DNA from: Terriglobia bacterium | Lineage (GTDB): Bacteria; Acidobacteriota; Terriglobia; Bryobacterales; Bryobacteraceae | Reading direction: 5' to 3' | DNA: 38,760 nucleotides | NCBI GenBank assembly: GCA_020073325.1 | Contig: JAIQFJ010000007.1 | Coordinates: forward strand, 1-38,760 | Part shown: one piece after another, positions 8,765 to 16,881 of the stretch | Position numbering within the stretch: position 1 is the first letter of the stretch | How the letters are laid out: each line of letters begins with the position of its first letter | Notes under the pieces: generated by a model | What the model was told of the DNA's origin: nothing | The model's database searches: none | What the model saw: the letters and a program-made list of their open reading frames with translations, nothing else | Made by a program: the position numbers and the translations under genes

Positions 8765-9651
8765 CTCCCATCGAACGGCTGCAAACTTCGCTCACCAGCC
8801 TGGGGCTGAAAGCAGTCGAGGCTCGCCTGGAGAACCTGTTGGAACAGGCCGCCAAGAAGGCTCCCGGCTATGCCGAGTTCTTGGATCAGCTGCTGGGCTG
8901 CGAAGTGGATGCGCGCCGCACGCGCTACTTGCGGGCGCGATTGCAACTGGCGCATCTGCCCTTCGTGAAAACCTTCGACCAGTTCGACTTCGGCTTTCAA
9001 CCCTCGATCGACGAGAAGCAGATCCGCGAGTTGCGGAGCCTGCGCTTCCTGCACGAAGCCAGCAACGTGATTCTGCTGGGACCGCCCGGCGTGGGCAAAA
9101 CGCACTTGAGCGTGGCCTTGGCCGAAGCCACCATCCAGTCTGGATTCGGAGCGTACTTCATCACCGCGCACGATCTGGTGGCCGACCTCGGCCGAGCTTA
9201 TCGAGAAGGACGACTGGACCGGCGCATGCGAGTCTACCTGGCGCCGAAAGTTCTGATCATCGATGAAATGGGTTACCTGCCTTTGGACGAGCTGGGCGCA
9301 ACGATCTTTTTCCAGCTGGTCAGCGCGCGCTACGAACGTGGCAGCATCATTCTGACTTCCAACAAGAGTTACGGCGACTGGGGCTCGATCTTCGGAGATC
9401 CGATCATCGCCACGGCGATCCTCGACCGCCTGCTGCACCATTCGACGACCATCAACATCCGCGGCGAAAGTTATCGCTTGAAGGACCGGCGGAAGGCCGG
9501 TCTGTTCCCGCGATCCGAGGAGGAAACCAGGCCAGCCCCCTTTCCCTCCTCAGAGATGTCGCAGAACGGTCCTCGCCGTCAAGGGTCCGCGGCGCCGCGC
9601 AAAACCAGCGCGCCCTTGACCGCTCCGGGCCGTTCTGACGGCACTTCCTAA
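8761..9651 (+). CDS. istB: IS21-family helper ATPase IstB, with unusual C-terminal extension
   Basis: A DnaA/DnaC-like AAA+ ATPase that assists IstA in target selection. Walker A is GPPGVGKT (residues 107-114), Walker B is VLIIDEMGYLPLD from residue 164, and the sensor region has ILTSNKSYGDW and DRLLHHSTTINIRGESYR. The family normally stops soon after the RLKDRRKAGL motif (about 255-260 residues). Here the frame runs 36 residues further, rich in Pro, Ser, Arg and Thr, and this extension is encoded almost wholly by a 128-bp nested palindrome (9538-9665). The extension is probably a by-product of that palindrome rather than a functional domain. ATG 8761 overlaps the istA stop. Confidence 0.94.
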   Translation: MTPIERLQTSLTSLGLKAVEARLENLLEQAAKKAPGYAEFLDQLLGCEVDARRTRYLRARLQLAHLPFVKTFDQFDFGFQPSIDEKQIRELRSLRFLHEASNVILLGPPGVGKTHLSVALAEATIQSGFGAYFITAHDLVADLGRAYREGRLDRRMRVYLAPKVLIIDEMGYLPLDELGATIFFQLVSARYERGSIILTSNKSYGDWGSIFGDPIIATAILDRLLHHSTTINIRGESYRLKDRRKAGLFPRSEEETRPAPFPSSEMSQNGPRRQGSAAPRKTSAPLTAPGRSDGTS

Positions 9652-9665
9652 TATGAGGGAAAGGG
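9538..9665. repeat. 128-bp nested palindrome over the 3' end of istB
   Basis: Three perfectly paired arms are nested: CCCTTTCCCTC (9538-9548) with 9655-9665; CAGAACGG (9562-9569) with 9630-9637; GTCAAGGG (9578-9585) with 9613-9620. The apical loop holds more self-complementary GC-rich sequence (GCGGCGCCGC). It would form a long stem on DNA or RNA. The istB stop (9649-9651) lies inside the descending strand. Confidence 0.8.
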
Positions 9666-9710
9666 CGCAGAGTAGAAATGCGGCTCTCGGCACTGGCCGG
9701 GAGCTTTGGG

Positions 9711-9760
9711 GTGGGGATTTTTCAACCGGCGAAGTGAGGAATTTTCATCCGGCGTTGACA
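9711..9760 (-). repeat. IS21 right inverted end
   Basis: Reverse complement begins TGTCAACGCCGG and ends ATCCCCAC, matching the left end at about 39 of 50 bases. It also holds two sub-repeats (TTTTCAACCGGCG and TTTTCATCCGGCG on the plus strand). Confidence 0.85.
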
Positions 9761-10803
9761 GGAACTCATCACGTCGGCTTTTAATGTCGAAATGGTTATA
9801 GAAATGCACAATGCGGATGCATTTCATAATGAGGTGGACGCGTATCCAGCGATCACCATAATTCGCCGCCAAGTGCAAGGGTCAGCTATAGTCGCCAGTG
9901 CTGCACCGGAGGCCGGGAACGTCGGATCGCGGCAACTTCGAGAGGCGCTACTGGCATGCGCACGAAACACCACGCGGGAGTTAGTGACGGGAATACGAAC
10001 TGCAGTTGTTAAGAGCTGGTTTAAAGGTGCAGACCCTTGGCCGTGCCATTCCCCCGACCAACTTGCGCTCTTACGGAGACTGGAGGACCAATTTCCGACT
10101 CTCGAATCGAACGCTAGAGTGGGCATCGGCGTCGCGACAGGGAACGATCAGGTTTTCATTACGAAGGACGCGCGATTAGTCGAGCCCTCCCGACTGCTAA
10201 AACTAGCACTGGTGAAAGACTTATGCCAAGGTGCTTTGAACTGGTCCGGGCATTATCTTGTTGACCCATGGGACACCGACGGGCTCGTCGATCTCAACCA
10301 ATTCCCAAAACTTCGCGGGTATTTCGAGAAACACTCGGTCGCCCTGAAGAAGCGCCATACCGCCACGAAGAATGCGCACGGGTGGTTTAGAACGATCGAT
10401 CGTGTCACACACTCGCTTATACGACGCCCCAAGCTCTACATCGCGGATATCAAGAATGTACTCGATCCTGTTCTCGACGCGGGCGAGACATATCCGCACC
10501 ACAATCTTTATTACGTTCAATCGGATGACTGGGACCTCGAAGTCCTGGGCGGGCTGCTTATGTCGGCTGTTGGGCAGTTTTTTGTTGAATCCTACGGTGT
10601 CCGAATGCGGGGTGGCTACCTCCGATTTCAGGCCCAATACTTACGTCGGATTCGGGTCCCCGACCCAAAGACGATTACGCGAGCTCAGTCCGATGCTCTG
10701 AGAGACGCCTTTCGCAAGCGGGACCGACAGCGAGTTGACGCGGATTGCGCTGAAAATCTACAAGGTTGCGCAACAGGAGATGGAGACTGCCCTTGGACAT
10801 TGA
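9761..10803 (+). pseudogene. C-terminal part of an N6-adenine methyltransferase (PaeR7I/XhoI-type), IS-truncated and frameshifted
   Basis: The frame is open from the IS edge with no start codon and begins ELITSAFNVEMVIEMHNADAF, the typical segment after the catalytic core in Eco57I/PaeR7I-like methylases. The downstream target-recognition part is well preserved: VGIGVATGNDQVFI, HYLVDPWD, YPHHNLYYVQ, GGYLRFQAQYLRRIRVPDP. The whole SAM-binding and NPPY region is missing, removed at the IS21 junction. Near 10722-10745 the coding frame changes by one: the original ending ELTRIALKIYKVAQQEMETA is found in another frame and stops at TGA 10801-10803. That end overlaps the start of the restriction gene by 11 bases, the expected operon layout. 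Non-functional on two counts. Confidence 0.8.
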
Positions 10804-11511
10804 AAAGCGCCTGCGAGACGCCGTTCAGAAGTACTGGAACGCACGAGCGAAAAACAAGGAAAAGCAGATCGAAGGTGGCAAAATCGACGCCGGCACGCGC
10901 GGCGAAGTCACCGGTGGCGCGCAGATGGGTGCTATGGAGATCCTCGTCGCGGACATTCTCTGCGATGCTGGCCTGGACAAGCCAGACGTGCGGACCCGCA
11001 CCGCGCTCGAGCTACCGGGATACTATCGCGCTGAAAAGAAGCGGGACCTTATCGTTGTGTCCGACGGCCAGCTTGTGACGGCAACGGAATTCAAATCGCA
11101 GGTTGGCCCCTCGTTCGGCGACAATTTCAACAATCGATCCGAGGAGGCGATCGCAGCGCAACGGACATCTGGATCGCGTACCGCGAAGGCCGCTTTGGCA
11201 AGGCCCCAGTCCCATTCTTAGGTTACTTTTTTCTACTCGAAGATCGCGATCGCGTGCGGACGCCCGTTCGGAACAAGAAACCGTATTTTCACGTCGATCC
11301 CGCTTTCAATAAAGCCTCTTACAGCAAACGCTACGAACTCCTCTGCCGACGCCTTGTGCTTGAGCGTGTCTACTCCTCCGCGTGCTTGGTGATGGCGACC
11401 AATTCACCGAGAACACATCTCACACAACCCGCAAAGGATTTGAGCTTCGCCCGTTTCGTTGCGGCACTGCGAGGCCATGTAGTGACCTTCTTGGAAAGTA
11501 GGGGGAGATAA
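10793..11511 (+). pseudogene. XhoI/PaeR7I-family restriction endonuclease, single frameshift
   Basis: TTG 10793 with GGAG 7 bases upstream opens a protein matching the XhoI family: MDIEKRLRDAVQKYWNAR, then GKIDAGTRGEVTGGAQMGAM, the probable catalytic region RAEKKRDLIVV...VTATEFKSQVGPSFG, and NNRSEEAI. At about 11152 one base, most likely a G, has been lost; in the next frame the protein resumes as ATDIWIAYREGRFGKAPVPF, then FLGYFFLLEDRDRVRTPV, and ends ALRGHVVTFLESRGR at TAA 11511. Restoring one G would give SEEAIGSATDIW and a full-length enzyme of about 240 residues. Known family members cut CTCGAG. The pair with the upstream methylase is clear from order and overlap. Confidence 0.85.
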
Positions 11512-11512
11512 A

Positions 11513-11541
11513 CTTGCCGGTAAAAACGAAACCCGGGCAAG
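11513..11541 (+). terminator. Possible hairpin after the restriction gene
   Basis: CTTGCC and GGCAAG pair around a loop that itself holds GGT/ACC, starting 2 bases after the restriction-gene stop. No T-run follows, so terminator function is only a suggestion. Confidence 0.3.
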
Positions 11542-11664
11542 ACGTGGACGGATTCTAGCTCCCGTCAGACCACTCCGTGCCTACGAGAATTGTTCTCCTG
11601 AAGGGATCCTATCCTGGATGTGAATAGCGATGGCGACATGTTCCGAGTTGGTGGGTAATGTTTC

Positions 11665-12582
11665 TCAACTTGCGACTCTCAACCGGATCGCGTCATTCGG
11701 CGCGTGAAGAAGATCTTGCTTCGTCCCGAGGTATCGCTCCGTCGTCTGAACTGATGCGTGGCCGAGGAGCAGTTGAATCTGCTCCAACTCGCCGCCGGCG
11801 GCTCGACACAGCTTCGCACACGTGCGGCGCAGATCGTGAGGTGCGAGGCCGGGGATGCCAATTCCGGCGGCGTACTCCCGGAGCATCTGCCACACGACCT
11901 TCTCGCCCAGTCGGTCGCCAGAAACTCGCTCCCGGATAACGGGGCGGAAAACGTGCCCCGCGTCAACACCCGACGCGGTCCACGCGTCGATCGCGACCTT
12001 CACCCAATTCGGCATTGGTGTCGTCCGAACACGACCGTGCTTGCCGACGAGATCCACGATGCACCACCGGCCATCACGTTGCTGGATGTGCGCGAACGTG
12101 AGCGCGGCGACTTCGGATCGCCGTAATCCACACCCTAGAAGGACCGCGAGAATCGCGCGATCGCGCAAGCCACGAATCGTGGTCACGTCTGGCGCGTTGA
12201 GCAGCGCTTGGGCCTGCCGCGCCGAAAGCCAATTACCGGTGCGGACGCCGACACATTTCGTGCTCTTCACGCGGGCGATACCGGCGGCTAACTCCGGTGC
12301 GAGCATCCCGTTGTCGGCAGCCTCTGCCGCAAGTTTGCGGATCGCAGACATTCTAATAATGATGGACGACGAGCCCAGCCTGCGCTCCTCCAGCGATACC
12401 CGCCACGCGCTCACGGTGGCTTTGGTGAAACCCGGCTGCGGCGCCTGCCGGAACCAAGCCAAGAACTCTTCCAGCGCCATGTTGTACACGCGCTTCGTAA
12501 TCGGCGACGACACGGAATCGAGCACCATCGCCTTCAATCTGTCCCAGTTTGCGGGCGTTTCCGCCACGGTCAAATCGTTCAT
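11665..12582 (-). CDS. Tyrosine recombinase/integrase
   Basis: A 305-residue site-specific recombinase of the phage-integrase fold. An N-terminal SAM-like core-binding domain (residues 15-95) precedes the catalytic domain. All active-site residues are visible: R154 in GCGLRRSE, K181 in VGKHGR, H249 and R252 in APHDLRRT, H275 in LLLGHASVQ and nucleophile Y284 in ERYLG. ATG 12582 is the start shared with a second, truncated copy at 25412. It lies just beyond the dead restriction-modification pair and may have brought this patch in. It could be a XerC/D-like or solo mobile integrase; the target site cannot be told from the sequence. It appears functional. Confidence 0.92.
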   Translation of the reverse strand: MNDLTVAETPANWDRLKAMVLDSVSSPITKRVYNMALEEFLAWFRQAPQPGFTKATVSAWRVSLEERRLGSSSIIIRMSAIRKLAAEAADNGMLAPELAAGIARVKSTKCVGVRTGNWLSARQAQALLNAPDVTTIRGLRDRAILAVLLGCGLRRSEVAALTFAHIQQRDGRWCIVDLVGKHGRVRTTPMPNWVKVAIDAWTASGVDAGHVFRPVIRERVSGDRLGEKVVWQMLREYAAGIGIPGLAPHDLRRTCAKLCRAAGGELEQIQLLLGHASVQTTERYLGTKQDLLHAPNDAIRLRVAS

Positions 12583-12827
12583 TTGGGGTCCCTTTAATGG
12601 GCAATATCGGTAACTGCGTCATGTGGACATTACCTCCAAATTCGAGAGCACATCAAGTGGCAAAAACACGGATGGAAACGGCTTTTTCCGGGAGTAAGTG
12701 GGCAACGACCCATCAGGGAAGTTCATTTCAGCGGCTTGGGCGTGCACCTCAAGTTGGCGGCCAGAAGGGTTTCCTCTGAATCGAACGGCGCTTTTCGCCG
12801 CGTGCGATCTAGGGACGCTCGCTGTCG

Positions 12828-13571
12828 CTACTTCCTCGTAAGCACGTCCGCCAGAAACCGGAGTTCGGACTCCACTTGGGCGGGATCGGCCACGGTATCC
12901 GCAATTTCCTGGCGAAAGAGGTCGCGATAGCGCTTGCGTAGCCGGTGAATGGCAACTTTGAGCGCTCCCTCTGAGGTTTTCATTTCGCGAGCCAGCGCCG
13001 CATACGGTGCATCGGACTTCCCGAGAAGAAACACCTTCAACCGTTCAAAATGCTCCGGGCGACCGTGCTGCACGAACTCGTCGCGTAATTTCTCCACGAC
13101 TCGATCGAGCACCGAAAGGGCCCAGCGTCGTTCGAAAATCCGCTCGGGAGTCTCATCGTGCACGGGCTCTCGCCGGTAGCGGTCCTCGCCCGATGAGAAT
13201 TCAAGTGGCAGAAGCGCCCCACCGCCGCGTTTGTGCGCGCGCTGGCGGTCTTCTTCATCGGCAACAAAAAATTTCAAGGAGGTCAACAGAAAGGATCGGA
13301 ACCTGCCCTTTTCCGGGGCGGCGCGATCGAGGTATCGCCCTTCCAGCACGCGGATGAAGAACTCCTGAGTCAGATCCTGCGCCTGATCCACGGGATAGCC
13401 GCGCCGGCGCAGATAGGCGTACAGCGGATACCAGTAGTTTTCGCACAGAGAAATCAGAGCTGCCCGAGCCTCTTTCCGTTGGGGATCCGCTGCGGCGATT
13501 ACCAGCGTCCAACGTGTGGTCGGAAACTGGGACGGTCCCGTAAGCGTGTGCATGGTCTGGCCGTTCGTCAT
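12828..13571 (-). CDS. ECF-family RNA polymerase sigma factor
   Basis: A 247-residue extracytoplasmic-function sigma factor of the acidobacterial/planctomycete type that begins with the FPTTRWTLVIAA signature. Sigma region 2 is at about 25-95 (YWYPLYAYLRRRGYPVDQAQDLTQEFFIRVL) and region 4 at about 175-230 (YAALAREMKTSEGALKVAIHRLRKRYRDLF, a clear helix-turn-helix). ATG 13571 is chosen over an upstream in-frame start at 13637 because GAGG is 8 bases upstream and the extra residues would cover the promoter-like motif at 13603-13631. It follows the Ser/Thr kinase gene on the same strand with a 69-bp gap. No anti-sigma gene is adjacent; the kinase is the likely regulator, as in many such pairs. 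Confidence 0.92.
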   Translation of the reverse strand: MTNGQTMHTLTGPSQFPTTRWTLVIAAADPQRKEARAALISLCENYWYPLYAYLRRRGYPVDQAQDLTQEFFIRVLEGRYLDRAAPEKGRFRSFLLTSLKFFVADEEDRQRAHKRGGGALLPLEFSSGEDRYRREPVHDETPERIFERRWALSVLDRVVEKLRDEFVQHGRPEHFERLKVFLLGKSDAPYAALAREMKTSEGALKVAIHRLRKRYRDLFRQEIADTVADPAQVESELRFLADVLTRK

Positions 13572-13602
13572 GGTCTCATCCTCAGCGGCATCCCGCCAAA
13601 CA

Positions 13603-13631
13603 GAATAAGGAATCCGCCGAGAAAAGTTACA
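13603..13631 (-). promoter_or_regulatory. ECF-type promoter motif, copy D (in front of the sigma gene)
   Basis: Reverse strand reads TGTAAC, 17 bases, TTATTC within GATTCCTTATTC. It lies 31 bases before the sigma ATG, in the short gap after the kinase gene. Identity of the 12-base -10 region with three other sites suggests autoregulation. Confidence 0.6.
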
Positions 13632-13640
13632 GCGCAATCA

Positions 13641-16600
13641 CTACAGCCTGCCGTACTCTGCTTTGGCGGTCCTGAGGATCTGGACGTCGGGATCTGCGTC
13701 TTTCCAGAGTGCGAGAAAAGCCTCGTACGCAGCTTTCGCCTTGGCCTTCTCTCCCAACAGAGCGAACACTCTACCAAGTTGCAAGTGGGCGAGCGCGCCG
13801 ATTGGGTCCGCGCCTACGATACCGCGATGATCGAGAATCTTCTGAAACTCAGCCGCGGCTTCCGCATTGTGGTGCTCAGCCACCAAAGCTTCGCCGCGCA
13901 CATAGGCCGAGTGCAAACCGCCAAGATAAAAGTGGTCGTGGTCGAGGCCATTCGCCGCCAGCTCATATTGCTTAGCGCTTTCCAGCCGCTCCACGCTTTC
14001 TGCCGGCTTGCCCCGTGCCAGCGCGGCTATCGCGCGAAGAACCGGCGCGTAAGTAAATCTCACAAAGGTATCTTCCGGGAAGCGCTTCTCTAAATCGCCG
14101 GCGAGTTCCTCTGATCGAGATGTGTCGCCCGAAAAAGCCAGGGCAAGGCCGATGGCGTATTGGACGTCCCGGCCCCTGGAAAGCTCGAGCGCCGCCGTGG
14201 CGCTCCTTTTTCCCTCGGTGCCATTCCCGTAAACGGCTTCCCACACTGCTCGGGCGGCCCGGTAACTCGCTGCCTCCTCGCGTCCCCCCTCTTGCAGGGC
14301 TAGATCCACCGCTCGGTTCGATAACCGCTCGGCGACCTGTAAGCGGCCGGAACGAGCCAGGGCAAGAGCATTTGCGTGAGCCAACCGGTGTTCTGCTCCC
14401 TGCTTGTCCTTGGCTAGAGCCATTACCCGATCCATCTCGTCCTTGTCCCCCTTGATCACCGCGATATTGTATCGGAGCACCAGATGATTAGCGTTCCCAA
14501 CCTTGTGTTCGGAAGCTCGCTGAAGAATCGTCTCGGCTTCGGGGAAGCGGTCCAGGAAGAGATAGTCGAACGCAAGACCGCCATAGGCGAAGGAAATGTC
14601 GGGATGGACCGCGATCTCTTTTTGCGCCATCTCGATCGCTCTTTCAAACCGGCCTGTCCCCTGTGTGGAAATGCCTCCTAAAAAACCTTGGGCAGTGGGC
14701 AGGTCCCCGCCGCGAGGATAGGTCTGATACCACGATTCGAGGGTTTGGTACGCCTTTTCCAGGTTTCCCGTCACATTCCGATCATAGAGGAAGTCGATTG
14801 AATACTTCTCGCGATCGCTGACTCGATCTCGCAGTTGCCAGGCTTTTGTCGTGCTCTCGGCTGACAAAAGGGACTCTCCAATAGCGCTATACTGCTGCCC
14901 CAACATGGCGTACGCCATCGCGAATTTGGGGTCGATTTCGACGGCTCGGCGGAAAAAGGGTATGCCCGCCTGTTGCCCGCCAGAGTAGTGCACTTTCATG
15001 CCGGTGCCGTAAGCCTTGAGCGCGTCCAGTGACGCCGTCGTAGCGTCGGCGAGCGGTGTCGAATGCCTCTCCACTTGAACGAACGATTCGCCAACCCGGG
15101 TACGGAATTTGCGGGCGATCTGGCTGAGAGAGTTCAAGACTTCTTCTCGCCTGGCCGCCTGAATCTGCTCTTGATCCAAAACAGTGCCGGTATTACAGTT
15201 CTTTGCGCGCAGGCCCAGCACATATTGGCTGCCAAGGCCTGTGATGGAGCCTTCCAGAATCGCGGCGCTGCCCGTTCGCTCGCAGACTTGCTGCGCGATT
15301 TCAGGAGTCAGCCGTGCATCTTTCGGCTGTCCCATGAGACCTAGCGTCTGCTGGAGTTGCTGGTCCGAAATAATTTCAAGGAACGGCGATTGTTGAAGCT
15401 CCACGGATAACCCCTGGCGTAGCGTGTCGTCGAACACCGGATCGCCGGTCTTGTTATCGAAATCGGCAAGGACAATCGTATCCTTGTCGGTCAATTTGGG
15501 TCGCGGCGCGAAATCGCGATGTGAAAGCGACCAGGCCGTTACCCCGATCAACACGAGGACTACGGCTCCCGCGACTGTCGCGAGGGCGGCCAGCCTGTGC
15601 CTGCGCAGAAACTTGCGCACTCGATATAGCCGGCCCGGAGGCGAGGCCAGCACCGGCCGGTTTTCCATGTGCCTTTGGATATCACCCGCCAACTCAGCCA
15701 CCGAAGCATAGCGCCGCTCGCGCGTCTTCTCCAGTGCCTTCATGGCAATCGAGTTCAGGTCGCCGTCGACGAGGCGGCGCAGGGACGCCGGATCGGTTTG
15801 GCGGCGCGCGGCGATATCGCTCGCTACCGCGCCCATTGAGGTCAGCTTTCGCGGTAGCGACGGCGCTTCGTCTTCGCGGATCATTCGCAGCATTTCCGCT
15901 AGACCGGCGTTGCGCAGGGTGGCGGTGTCGAACGGCACAGCTCCGATCAGCAACTCGTACAAAAGCACACCGAGCGAATAGACATCCGAGGCCTGATCGA
16001 TATCTCCCGTCATCGTGTCGGCCTGCTCAGGGCTGGCGTACTCCGGTGTCCCGACGATCTGCCCGAACTGCGTCAGCAGCGTGTTCTCTACGGCCCACTT
16101 GTCGGTGGCCTTCGCGATGCCGAAATCGATCACCTTGGGAACCGGAGCGCCGTCCTGCTCGGTCACAAGCACATTCGACGGCTTTAGATCGCGGTGGATC
16201 ACGCCCTTCTGGTGCGCATGTTGGACCGCGCGGCAGACTGCGAGGAATAACGCGAGCCGCTCCCTGGTAGTCATCCGCTTGGTATCGCAGTACTGCGTGA
16301 TGGGCGCGCCCTCGATGTACTCCATGACGAAGTACGGCCGCCCCTTCGTAGTCGCACCGGCGTCGAAGATTTGGGCGATGTTCGGGTGGTCCATCATCGC
16401 CAGCGCCTGGCGCTCGTTGTTGAAGCGGGCCAGCACCTGGGCAGTATCCATGCCGAGCTTCACAACTTTAAGAGCCACGCGTCTGCGAAGGGGCTCAATC
16501 TGTTCGGCTAGATAAACAGTGCCCATACCGCCTTCGCCTAGAGGTCGAAGGACGCGGTATCGGCCGAAATCCTCATCACCGTCCAGCGCTGTCGCTGCAT

Positions 16601-16754
16601 CGAGGGTATGTGTTTCGAATTCGTCCGCGCCGACGGAACTCTCGAAAGCGGCAGCGATCAGACACTTCGGGCACAACCCGGCGGGATCACCGGAACCCAA
16701 TTGTTCTCCGCACTCAGGGCAGTTGGGCATTTTGATCGAATTCGCCGTGCCCAT
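13641..16754 (-). CDS. PknB-like membrane Ser/Thr protein kinase with zinc ribbon and TPR-like sensor
   Basis: A 1037-residue signalling kinase. ATG 16754 is preferred to TTG 16772. Order of parts: a zinc ribbon (CPECGEQLG..CPKC, residues about 11-30); a Hanks-type kinase domain from about 65 to 340 with LGEGGMGTVY, the VALKVVK lysine, HRDLKPSNV, DFGIAKA and GTPEYASPEQ; one transmembrane helix (LAALATVAGAVVLVLIGVTA) near 410; then an extracytoplasmic part with the TIVLADFDNKTGDPVFDDTL module and a long series of TPR-like helices to the end. This architecture is widespread in Solibacter. It lies upstream of the ECF sigma gene on the same strand and divergent from a secreted protein under promoter copy A, so it likely senses an envelope signal and controls the sigma factor; that link is inferred. 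Confidence 0.92.
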   Translation of the reverse strand: MGTANSIKMPNCPECGEQLGSGDPAGLCPKCLIAAAFESSVGADEFETHTLDAATALDGDEDFGRYRVLRPLGEGGMGTVYLAEQIEPLRRRVALKVVKLGMDTAQVLARFNNERQALAMMDHPNIAQIFDAGATTKGRPYFVMEYIEGAPITQYCDTKRMTTRERLALFLAVCRAVQHAHQKGVIHRDLKPSNVLVTEQDGAPVPKVIDFGIAKATDKWAVENTLLTQFGQIVGTPEYASPEQADTMTGDIDQASDVYSLGVLLYELLIGAVPFDTATLRNAGLAEMLRMIREDEAPSLPRKLTSMGAVASDIAARRQTDPASLRRLVDGDLNSIAMKALEKTRERRYASVAELAGDIQRHMENRPVLASPPGRLYRVRKFLRRHRLAALATVAGAVVLVLIGVTAWSLSHRDFAPRPKLTDKDTIVLADFDNKTGDPVFDDTLRQGLSVELQQSPFLEIISDQQLQQTLGLMGQPKDARLTPEIAQQVCERTGSAAILEGSITGLGSQYVLGLRAKNCNTGTVLDQEQIQAARREEVLNSLSQIARKFRTRVGESFVQVERHSTPLADATTASLDALKAYGTGMKVHYSGGQQAGIPFFRRAVEIDPKFAMAYAMLGQQYSAIGESLLSAESTTKAWQLRDRVSDREKYSIDFLYDRNVTGNLEKAYQTLESWYQTYPRGGDLPTAQGFLGGISTQGTGRFERAIEMAQKEIAVHPDISFAYGGLAFDYLFLDRFPEAETILQRASEHKVGNANHLVLRYNIAVIKGDKDEMDRVMALAKDKQGAEHRLAHANALALARSGRLQVAERLSNRAVDLALQEGGREEAASYRAARAVWEAVYGNGTEGKRSATAALELSRGRDVQYAIGLALAFSGDTSRSEELAGDLEKRFPEDTFVRFTYAPVLRAIAALARGKPAESVERLESAKQYELAANGLDHDHFYLGGLHSAYVRGEALVAEHHNAEAAAEFQKILDHRGIVGADPIGALAHLQLGRVFALLGEKAKAKAAYEAFLALWKDADPDVQILRTAKAEYGRL

Positions 16755-16777
16755 TGTAGTCTCTTTGGTCAAGCTCC

Positions 16778-16808
16778 TGTAACTTTTCGTCCCGCGATTC
16801 CTTATTCG
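16778..16808 (+). promoter_or_regulatory. ECF-type promoter motif, copy A (in front of the 16882 gene)
   Basis: TGTAAC (16778-16783), 18 bases, TTATTC (16802-16807), with GATTCCTTATTCG shared exactly with copies B and C. About 40 bases downstream also resemble B and C (GACAGGTGAGCCGGATTCGG region). ATG 16882 is 74 bases beyond the -10. Confidence 0.65.
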
Positions 16809-16881
16809 GGACAGGTGAGCCGGATTCGGACCGGTCGCCTGATCGCAGACCCCGAAAGGAAATTCACTTCAAGGAGCGCAT

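Larger units (their letters stand above)
7413..9760 (+). mobile_element. Complete IS21-family insertion sequence (2348 bp)
   Basis: The element is bounded by 50-bp inverted ends (7413-7462 and 9711-9760) that match at about 39 of 50 positions without gaps and begin with TGTCA. It carries the standard istA-istB pair with an ATGA overlap. No identical short target duplication is visible: the left flank ends in ACTCGAA and the right flank starts with GGAACTC. The left flank is a caspase gene on the minus strand and the right flank a methyltransferase gene on the plus strand, both cut exactly at the IS edges. This points to recombination or deletion next to the IS after it arrived. Both genes look intact, so the element may still be active apart from the odd istB 3' end. 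Confidence 0.92.

Noticed and set aside
11103-11312. Separate small plus-strand genes at 11103 and 11254
   Set aside because: They are the frames on either side of the single-base loss in the XhoI-like endonuclease, not independent genes.
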